Under the pieces are notes generated by a model. It saw only the letters and a list, made by a program, of their open reading frames with translations. It was not told where the DNA came from and did no database searches. A program made the position numbers and the translations under genes. From an uncultured Actinomycetes bacterium (lineage in GTDB: Bacteria; Actinomycetota; Thermoleophilia; Gaiellales; F1-60-MAGs149): 6,655 nucleotides of DNA. This document shows positions 1-4,628 of this stretch, in pieces. The stretch lies in the NCBI GenBank assembly GCA_903873565.1, contig CAIQOY010000105.1, positions 1-6,655 of the forward strand, written 5' to 3'. Position 1 is the stretch's first letter. Every line of letters begins with the position of its first letter.

Positions 1-795
1 GACGTCGTGATGCCGAACCCGATCCCCGACAAGGGCCGCGTGCTGACGGGGATGACCCTGTTCTGGCTCGAGGCGACGCGGGGGATCGTGCCCAACCACC
101 TCAAGGGCGCCTGGCCGGGCGAGCTGCCGCCCGAGGCCTCGGCGCCGGAGCTGCGCGGGCGGGCGATGCTCTGCCAGCGGCTCGAGATGCTGCCGATCGA
201 GTGCGTCGTGCGCGGCTACCTCGCGGGGTCCGGCTGGAAGGACTACCGGGCGACGGGAAGCGTCTCCGGCCACGCCCTGCCGTCGGGCCTCGAGGAGGCG
301 CAGGAGCTGCCGGCGCCGATCTTCACGCCGGCCACGAAGGCCGACGTCGGCGACCACGACGAGAACATCACCGTCCAGGCCGCCCGCGACCTGATCGGCG
401 CGGAGGCCTACGCCGAGGTGGAGCGCGCCTCGATCGCGCTCTACCGGCACGCCGCCGCCCACGCGCGCGAGCGCGGCATCATCCTCGCCGACACGAAGTT
501 CGAGTTCGGGTACGACCCCGACGGCCGGCTCGTGCTCGGCGACGAGGTCATGACGCCCGACTCGTCGCGCTGGTGGCCCGAGGACGGGTACCGCACGGGC
601 ATCTCGCCGCCCTCGTACGACAAGCAGTACGTGCGCGACTGGCTGGAGACGCTCGACTGGGACAAGACGCCGCCCGGCCCGGAGCTGCCGCCCGACGTGG
701 TGGCCGGGACGCGCGCCCGCTACATCGAGGCCTACGAGGCCCTGACCGATTCGACGTTCGACGACTACCTGCGCAGGATGGAGGTGGAGGCGTGA
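1..795 (+). CDS. purC: Phosphoribosylaminoimidazole-succinocarboxamide (SAICAR) synthase, 5' end missing
   Basis: PurC joins CAIR and L-aspartate using ATP to make SAICAR in cytosolic de novo purine synthesis. The frame is open from base 1 and its first residues (DVVMPNPIPDKGRVLTGMT) already lie inside the conserved nucleotide-binding N-terminal domain, so the true start is upstream of the window and probably some 30-50 residues are missing; the GTG at 7 and ATG at 10 are internal codons. Both family signatures are present: MLPIECVVRGYLAGSGW at 187-237 (PIEC...RGY..GS) and ILADTKFEFG at 481-510, followed by DEVMTPDSSRWWP at 541-579. With 264 residues visible, the protein belongs to the longer form, closer to yeast Ade1 than to the roughly 240-residue E. 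coli and B. subtilis enzymes. The TGA stop overlaps the purS start (GTGA at 792-795), which implies translational coupling. The identification is very secure. Confidence 0.97.
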   Translation, partial: DVVMPNPIPDKGRVLTGMTLFWLEATRGIVPNHLKGAWPGELPPEASAPELRGRAMLCQRLEMLPIECVVRGYLAGSGWKDYRATGSVSGHALPSGLEEAQELPAPIFTPATKADVGDHDENITVQAARDLIGAEAYAEVERASIALYRHAAAHARERGIILADTKFEFGYDPDGRLVLGDEVMTPDSSRWWPEDGYRTGISPPSYDKQYVRDWLETLDWDKTPPGPELPPDVVAGTRARYIEAYEALTDSTFDDYLRRMEVEA

Positions 796-1028
796 GGGTC
801 ACCGTGCTCGTGCGACCCAAGACGGGGATCCGCGATCCCCAGGGCGAGGCGATCCGGGGGTCGCTCGCCGGGCTCGGCTACCCCGTCTCGGAGGTCAGCG
901 CCGGGAGGATCTTCGACCTCGAGGTCGACACCGACGACCCGGCCGAGGCCGAGCGCGTCGGCCGCGAGACCGCGGGGCGCGTCCTCGCCAACGAGCTGAT
1001 CGAGGGGTTCGAGGTCGTCGTTGGCTAG
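792..1028 (+). CDS. purS: FGAM synthase subunit PurS
   Basis: PurS is the small structural subunit that bridges PurQ and PurL in the three-part formylglycinamidine ribonucleotide synthase. The start is GTG at 792, overlapping the purC stop by 4 nt; the same frame is open well upstream, but that part lies inside purC and is only its shadow. The product is 78 residues, close to the usual 80-85. It shows the typical PurS pattern: an N-terminal strand (MRVTVLVRPKTGIRDPQGEA), a helix with the RGSLAGLGY segment, the S.GRIFDLEVD strand, then a second helix and a final strand (LIEGFEVVVG). The end of the gene overlaps the purQ start by 8 nt. The family's short length and low conservation would make it hard to call alone, but its position between purC and purQ makes the call secure. 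Confidence 0.93.
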   Translation: MRVTVLVRPKTGIRDPQGEAIRGSLAGLGYPVSEVSAGRIFDLEVDTDDPAEAERVGRETAGRVLANELIEGFEVVVG

Positions 1029-1674
1029 GGTCGGCGTGATCACGTTCCTCGGGTCGCTCGACGACCGTGACGCGCTGCGCGCCGTCGAGGTGGTGGGCGG
1101 CGAGGCCGTGCCGCTCTGGCACGGCGCCGCGGACCTCCAGGGCGTCGACGCCGTGCTCCTGCCCGGCGGGTTCTCCTACGGCGACCACCTGCGCTGTGGG
1201 GCGCTCGCGCGCTTCACGCCGATCATGGGCGCCGTCGCCGAGTTCGCCGCCGCGGGCGGATCCGTGCTCGGCATCTGCAACGGCTTCCAGATCCTCTGCG
1301 AGGCGGGCCTCTTGCCCGGCGTCCTGACCCCGAACCACACCCGCCGCTTCATCTGCCGCGACGTCGACCTCGTCGTGCAGGCCGAGTCGCCGTGGCTCGG
1401 CGACCGGCCCGTCGGCGCGTCGATCACGGTGCCGATCAAGCACGGCGACGGCGCCTGGTTCCATCCCGAGGAGGGCCTCGACGCGCTCGAGGCCAATGGC
1501 CAGATCCTGCTGCGCTACGCCGAGGACGTCAACGGCGCGACCGACCGGGTCGCCTGCGTCACCAACGCCGCGGGCAACGTCTGCGGGCTGATGCCGCACC
1601 CCGAGCACGCCGTCGACCCCCTGCTCGGCTCGATCGACGGGCGCCTGCTCGTCGGTCGCCTGGCCGCCGCCTAG
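1021..1674 (+). CDS. purQ: FGAM synthase glutamine amidotransferase subunit PurQ
   Basis: PurQ is the class I glutaminase subunit that releases ammonia from glutamine for PurL to convert FGAR to FGAM. The product is 217 residues, slightly short of the usual 220-230. The catalytic triad is visible: Cys86 in GICNGFQIL (TGC at 1276-1278), and His193 and Glu195 in LMPHPEH. The PGGFSYGDHLRCGALARF block at residues 48-65 is characteristic of PurQ. I chose TTG at 1021 as the start because the encoded N-terminus (MARVGVITFLGS) gives the expected first strand; the next in-frame candidate, GTG at 1036, would cut that strand. This start overlaps purS by 8 nt (TTGGCTAG), so translation is probably coupled. 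The usual N-terminal FPGSN-type motif reads FLGSLDD here. Function is secure; the exact start is less so. Confidence 0.96.
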   Translation: MARVGVITFLGSLDDRDALRAVEVVGGEAVPLWHGAADLQGVDAVLLPGGFSYGDHLRCGALARFTPIMGAVAEFAAAGGSVLGICNGFQILCEAGLLPGVLTPNHTRRFICRDVDLVVQAESPWLGDRPVGASITVPIKHGDGAWFHPEEGLDALEANGQILLRYAEDVNGATDRVACVTNAAGNVCGLMPHPEHAVDPLLGSIDGRLLVGRLAAA

Positions 1675-1717
1675 TCTTCCCCTGCGCACCCGCACGCCCC
1701 GGACGGAAGGAGTCCCC
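1675..1717 (+). promoter_or_regulatory. Short purQ-ferredoxin spacer with strong Shine-Dalgarno
   Basis: This 43-nt spacer holds GGAAGGAG at 1705-1712, five bases before the ATG at 1718. It is the clearest ribosome binding site in the window and fixes the ferredoxin start. TAGTCT at 1672-1677, which includes the purQ stop codon, fits a TANNNT -10 pattern, but no recognisable -35 precedes it, so a separate promoter is only possible. No hairpin followed by a T-run is seen. The ferredoxin gene may therefore be read through from the pur genes. Confidence 0.6.
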
Positions 1718-2029
1718 ATGGCCCAGGTCTCGATCGGATCGCTCGGCGATTTCGCCGACGGCGAGCTCACGCGGGTGGAGGCCGACGGCACCGCGCTCTG
1801 CGTGGTCCGCGTCGGCGACCGCGTGCACGCGATCTGCGACGACTGCCCGCACGCCGAGGCATCCTTGTCCGAGGGCGACTTCCTCGCCGACGACATGGCG
1901 GTCGAGTGCCCGCTGCACGGCTCCGCGTTCAACGTCGAGACGGGCGAGCCCGACTGCCCGCCGGCGACCGAGGCGGTCAGGGTCTACCCGGTCACGGTCG
2001 AGGGCGACGACGTCCTGGTCGACGTCTAG
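1718..2029 (+). CDS. Rieske-type [2Fe-2S] ferredoxin
   Basis: This is a soluble Rieske ferredoxin of 103 residues, a cytosolic one-electron carrier of the type that feeds ring-hydroxylating or other non-heme iron oxygenases (BphF/NirD-like fold). The cluster ligands are visible as Cys43-Pro-His45 and Cys64-Pro-Leu-His67, within DCPHAEASLSEG and ECPLHGSAFNVETGE. The spacing between the two ligand pairs (18 residues) is about one longer than in many relatives. There is no signal peptide or membrane anchor, unlike the bc1-complex Rieske proteins. The ATG start has GGAAGGAG just upstream. The gene ends 7 nt before a ferredoxin reductase, so the two probably form an electron-transfer pair: NAD(P)H to FAD to [2Fe-2S] to an unknown acceptor. 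No oxygenase or nitrite reductase gene lies nearby, so the acceptor cannot be named. The family is secure; the specific role is unknown. Confidence 0.92.
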   Translation: MAQVSIGSLGDFADGELTRVEADGTALCVVRVGDRVHAICDDCPHAEASLSEGDFLADDMAVECPLHGSAFNVETGEPDCPPATEAVRVYPVTVEGDDVLVDV

Positions 2030-2036
2030 GCGCGCG

Positions 2037-3248
2037 ATGGGCATCGCCCTGATCGCGGGCGCCGGCATGGCGGGGCGTGCCTGCGCCCTCACCCTGCGCC
2101 GCGTCGGCTGGGACGGCGAGATCGTGCTCGTCGGGGACGAGGTCACGCATCCCTACGACCGGCCGCCGCTCTCGAAGTCCGTGATCGTGGGCACAGCCGA
2201 CATGGACAAGGTCGTCAAGCCCGCGCCCGAGACCTACGCGCAGGACCGCATCGACCTGCGCCTCGGCACCCGGGTCGAGGCGGTCGACGCGGCGGCCCGC
2301 ACCGCGGCCCTCTCGGACGGCACGAGCGTGGCGTGGGACGCCTTCGTCCTGGCCACGGGCTGCGCGCCGCGCCAGCTGCCGATCCCCGGCCTTGAGCGCG
2401 CCCACCGCATCACCCGCATGGACGAGGCGCTCGCCCTGCAGGCGCTGCTCGCGCAGGGACCGCAGCGGCTGGCCATCATCGGCGGCGGCTTCATCGGGAT
2501 GGAGGCCGCGACCGCGGCCGTCGCCCACGGGCACACGGCCACGGTGCTCGAGGCGGCGCCCGAGCCGATGGCGCGCCCGCTCGGGCGCGAGGTGGCCGCG
2601 CACGTCCTGCGCTGGGCGCAGGCGCGCGGCGTCGACGTCCGCGCCGGCGTGGCCGTCGAGTCCGTCGCCGAGGCGGGCGTCGTGCTGGCGGGCGGCGAGG
2701 AGGTGCCCGCCGACATCGTGATCGCCGCGGTCGGCCAGGCGCCGCGGCTCGAGCTCGCCGAGGCGCTCGGCTGCGAGATCGCCGACGGCGGCGTCCGCGT
2801 CGACGCGGGGCTGTGCACGAGCGTGGAGGGGGTCTGGGCGATCGGCGACATCGCCGCCTTCCCGAGCCCGTGGGCCGACGAGGAGCGGATCCGCGTCGAG
2901 CACGCGGCCGTGGCGATCGGCCACGGCCAGGTCGCGGCGGAGCGGATCGCGCTCGGCGAGGGCCTCTACGAGGACCTGCCGACCTTCTGGTCGGACCAGG
3001 GCGACCTCACCCTCAACGTGGTGGGCGTGCCGCGCCCCGACGACGAGATCGTCTGGCGCGGCGACACGGAGACGCCGGCCTGCACCGCCTTCTACGTGCG
3101 CGACGGGCGGATGCGCGCGGCGATGAGCGTGGGCGACATGAAGACGCTGCGCGGCGTGCGCAAGCTGTTCGCGGCCGGGGTCGAGCCGCCGCCCGCGGTG
3201 CTCGCCGACCCCGACACCGACCTCGCGGCCCTCGCCGCGGCGGGCTGA
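2037..3248 (+). CDS. FAD-dependent NAD(P)H:ferredoxin reductase (BphA4-like)
   Basis: This 403-residue flavoprotein belongs to the pyridine nucleotide-disulfide oxidoreductase superfamily and has the length of oxygenase-type ferredoxin reductases. In order it shows an N-terminal FAD-binding Rossmann motif GAGMAG (residues 8-13), the YDRPPLSK segment (40-47) typical of the BphA4/putidaredoxin reductase group, ATGCAPR (106-112), the NAD(P)-binding motif IIGGGFIGMEAA (147-158), the second FAD contact GDIAAF (270-275), and a C-terminal domain with FWSDQGDLTLNVVG. There is no CxxxxC redox-active disulfide, which argues against lipoamide dehydrogenase or glutathione reductase. The frame is open far upstream, but that part shadows purQ and the ferredoxin gene; ATG at 2037 gives the expected N-terminus and lies 7 nt after the ferredoxin stop, with AGG at 2028-2030 as a weak ribosome site. 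Its likely partner is the preceding Rieske ferredoxin. The stop codon abuts the stop of the convergent PAC2-family gene. Confidence 0.93.
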   Translation: MGIALIAGAGMAGRACALTLRRVGWDGEIVLVGDEVTHPYDRPPLSKSVIVGTADMDKVVKPAPETYAQDRIDLRLGTRVEAVDAAARTAALSDGTSVAWDAFVLATGCAPRQLPIPGLERAHRITRMDEALALQALLAQGPQRLAIIGGGFIGMEAATAAVAHGHTATVLEAAPEPMARPLGREVAAHVLRWAQARGVDVRAGVAVESVAEAGVVLAGGEEVPADIVIAAVGQAPRLELAEALGCEIADGGVRVDAGLCTSVEGVWAIGDIAAFPSPWADEERIRVEHAAVAIGHGQVAAERIALGEGLYEDLPTFWSDQGDLTLNVVGVPRPDDEIVWRGDTETPACTAFYVRDGRMRAAMSVGDMKTLRGVRKLFAAGVEPPPAVLADPDTDLAALAAAG

Positions 3249-3255
3249 TCAGCCC
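3242..3255. repeat. Perfect palindrome spanning two convergent stop codons
   Basis: GGGCTGATCAGCCC is a perfect 14-bp inverted repeat. Its central TGATCA supplies TGA to the + strand reductase gene (3246-3248) and TGA to the - strand PAC2 gene (3251-3249), so no bases lie between the two genes. As RNA it could form a 5-bp G+C-rich stem with a GATC loop on either strand. No T-run follows on either side, so a bidirectional terminator role is only a guess. Confidence 0.6.
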
Positions 3256-4169
3256 TCGTCGCGCTGCTCGCGCAGGAACTCCTGCAGCTCCGCCTCGAGC
3301 TCGTCGGCGCTGGGGAGGTCGTCCGCGGTGATCTCGTCCTCGATCTCGTCGAGGTCGTCCTCGTCCTCGTCATCGTCCTCGTCCTCGTAGTCGTCGCCCG
3401 CGTCGAGGCGCGCCTCGAGGTCGGCGACGTAGGAGCGCATCTCCGCGTCCTTCTCGACGACGCGCGCGATCTGCCGGTCGAACTCGGCGGAGGCGGTCTC
3501 CAGCTCGGTCGGCTCGAGCTCGCACTCGACGAGCGGCTCGAGGGCGCGCACGAGCGCGAGCGCGGCCGTCGGGTTGGGGTTGCCGCCGAGGTAGTGCGGC
3601 ACGGCCGCCCACAGGCTCGCCGACGGGATGCCGGCGCGGCCGAGGCCCTCGTGCAGGACGCCGACGATGCCGGTCGGCCCCTCGTAGCGGATCGGCTCGA
3701 GGTCGAAGCGGTCCATCAGGTCGGGGTCGTGCGCGGTGCTCGAGACGGGCACGGGGCGCGTGTGCGGCGTATCGGCGAGGAGCCCGCCGAGGGTGATCGC
3801 GAGGGTCGCGCCGACCTCGGACGCGTAGCCGGAGATCGCGTCCGAGAAGGCGCGCCAGCGGTAGTTCGGCTCGGTGCCGACCACCAGCAGGAGGTCGCGG
3901 CCGCCCGGCAGCCGCCCGTGGAGGAATTCGGTCTCCGGCCAGGTGATCTGGCGGACGTGGCCCTCTTCGACGGTGACCTGCGGGCGGGTCTGCTGGAAGT
4001 CGACGAACTCCTCGGGGCTGATCGAGGCGAAGCGCTCCGCGCCCATCGTGTTGCGCAGGAAGGCGGCCGCGACGGTGGCGGCGGAGCCGCCGTCGTTCCA
4101 GCCGCGGAACGCCGCCACCAGGATGGGGTCGGCGAAGGCCGGCCGGGACTCGAAGTCGATCACGCCCAC
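3249..4169 (-). CDS. PAC2-family (proteasome assembly chaperone-like) protein
   Basis: The 306-residue product matches the actinobacterial PAC2 (DUF75) family. Recognisable features are the N-terminal PILVAAFRGWNDGG segment (residues 15-28), the central LLLVVGTEPNYRWRAFSDAI and TLGGLLADTPHTRPVPV stretches, and ASLWAAVPHYLGGNPNPTAA. Eukaryotic and archaeal relatives act in proteasome assembly; the bacterial role is not established. After the globular domain comes a charged, probably coiled-coil segment (about residues 230-256), then a run of Asp and Glu (259-279, encoded at 3333-3395), and a final helix-like tail (LPSADELEAELQEFLREQ) of a kind common in actinobacterial members. The start is GTG at 4169; GTG at codon 3 is an alternative. 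No Shine-Dalgarno is visible, but TAGTGT lies 6 nt upstream, compatible with leaderless transcription. It follows a small same-strand gene by 9 nt. Family membership is likely; function is open. Confidence 0.88.
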   Translation of the reverse strand: MGVIDFESRPAFADPILVAAFRGWNDGGSAATVAAAFLRNTMGAERFASISPEEFVDFQQTRPQVTVEEGHVRQITWPETEFLHGRLPGGRDLLLVVGTEPNYRWRAFSDAISGYASEVGATLAITLGGLLADTPHTRPVPVSSTAHDPDLMDRFDLEPIRYEGPTGIVGVLHEGLGRAGIPSASLWAAVPHYLGGNPNPTAALALVRALEPLVECELEPTELETASAEFDRQIARVVEKDAEMRSYVADLEARLDAGDDYEDEDDDEDEDDLDEIEDEITADDLPSADELEAELQEFLREQRDEG

Positions 4170-4175
4170 GTCCGA

Positions 4176-4181
4176 ACACTA
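4176..4181 (-). promoter_or_regulatory. Possible -10 element for a leaderless PAC2-family transcript
   Basis: On the - strand TAGTGT (part of TAGTGTT, 4181-4175) ends 6 nt before the GTG start at 4169. That places a transcription start at or next to the start codon, as in leaderless actinobacterial genes with a TANNNT -10. The same TAG is the stop codon of the small upstream gene, so the match may be chance. No clear -35 was found. Confidence 0.3.
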
Positions 4182-4502
4182 CGCGCGATGGCGGCCGCCG
4201 GCCGCGTGCGGACCCGCGCCGAGCAGGGGCCCGATCACGGGGTCGGCGCCGGCCCGGCGCAGCAGGCGCGACCAGGTGCGCCCGCCGGCGGTGGCCGGGG
4301 CGCGGACGACCGCGCCGGCGCGGCGGTAGCCGATGCGCAGGAGCAGCGCCCCGTCGGGGCCCTCGAGGGCCTGCATCACGATGTCGCCGGCCTCGCCGCC
4401 GCCGGGCTCGACCAGCTCGGCGAGGAGGCGGGCGCGACCGCCCGGGACGGCGATGCCGTCGCGCTTGGAGGGGGAGTCGGAGGGGATGGCGGGAGTGGTC
4501 AT
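4179..4502 (-). CDS. Hypothetical small protein, 107 residues
   Basis: I do not recognise this protein. It begins with ATG at 4502 and ends with TAG at 4181-4179. Codon use argues that it is real: nearly every third position is G or C (CTC, CTG, GCC, GGC, CGC, GAG, ATC), while the second positions encode a plausible mix of hydrophobic and charged residues. The first 14 residues (MTTPAIPSDSPSKR) are Ser/Pro-rich and probably disordered. The middle (residues 26-60) alternates hydrophobic and polar residues, as in GDIVMQALEGPDGALLLRIG followed by YRR, which suggests beta strands. A WSRLLRRAG segment then looks helical, and the tail is Gly/Ala/Arg-rich. No signal peptide, membrane span or metal-binding motif is seen. 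It lies 9 nt before the PAC2-family gene on the same strand, so cotranscription is likely. No ribosome binding site is visible, and the true start could be slightly downstream. Confidence 0.65.
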   Translation of the reverse strand: MTTPAIPSDSPSKRDGIAVPGGRARLLAELVEPGGGEAGDIVMQALEGPDGALLLRIGYRRAGAVVRAPATAGGRTWSRLLRRAGADPVIGPLLGAGPHAAGGRHRA

Positions 4503-4537
4503 GGGCCGAGGATCGGGGACTCCGGGTGGCGCCGCGC

Positions 4538-4578
4538 GCACGGGGTCGCACGGGGGGTGCACGGGGTCGCGCGGGGGC
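4538..4578 (+). repeat. Degenerate 10-bp GCACGGGGTC tandem repeat / G-quadruplex-type motif
   Basis: Units read GCACGGGGTC (4538-4547), GCACGGGGGG (4548-4557), GCACGGGGTC (4559-4568) and GCGCGGGGGC (4569-4578). The 12-mer GCACGGGGTCGC occurs exactly twice (4538-4549 and 4559-4570). The G-runs at 4542-4545, 4552-4557, 4563-4566 and 4573-4577 are separated by loops of 6, 5 and 6 nt, which satisfies the usual four-tract G-quadruplex pattern on the + strand. The helical spacing could equally suit a repeated operator. Function is inferred only from position, 51-91 nt before the purL start. Confidence 0.6.
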
Positions 4579-4612
4579 CGCGCAGGGCGGCGTGGACGAC
4601 AGGTGCCTCCGC

Positions 4613-4618
4613 TAGTGT
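4613..4618 (+). promoter_or_regulatory. Candidate purL -10 element
   Basis: TAGTGT fits the TANNNT -10 consensus and is the only such site in the 126-nt spacer. It ends 10 nt before the GTG start of purL at 4629, so the transcript would be leaderless or have only a few leader bases. In agreement, no Shine-Dalgarno precedes purL. The best upstream -35 candidate, GTGGAC at 4592-4597, is weak and sits 15 nt away. Confidence 0.4.
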
Positions 4619-4628
4619 TGGTCAACGC

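Larger units (their letters stand above)
4503..4628. promoter_or_regulatory. Divergent promoter region between the small gene and purL
   Basis: These 126 noncoding bases separate the small - strand gene from purL on the + strand. The region is extremely G-rich on the + strand, holds the roughly 10-bp GCACGGGGTC repeat at 4538-4578, and is A+T-relieved only near 4613-4625 (TAGTGTTGGTCAA). A + strand promoter for purL is plausible. No TANNNT was found on the - strand for the opposite gene. I saw no PurR-box-like or riboswitch structure that I could name. Confidence 0.55.

Noticed and set aside
201..791. Open + strand frame leading into purS, suggesting an extended PurS.
   Set aside because: It lies wholly inside purC in another frame and is Arg/Ala-rich. 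PurS is normally about 80 residues, which matches the GTG at 792.
895..1932. 345-codon - strand frame across purS, purQ and the ferredoxin gene.
   Set aside because: It is antisense to three well-identified genes and its translation resembles no family; it arises from the scarcity of stops in high-GC DNA.
1392..2036. Open + strand frame continuous with the reductase gene, suggesting a 618-residue fusion protein.
   Set aside because: The upstream part overlaps purQ and the Rieske gene in another frame and is a low-complexity Arg/Ser/Pro shadow. The reductase N-terminus begins naturally at ATG 2037.
3333..3395. GTC/CTC triplet repeats considered as a tandem-repeat or mobile feature.
   Set aside because: They are explained by the Asp/Glu run of the PAC2-family protein on the - strand.
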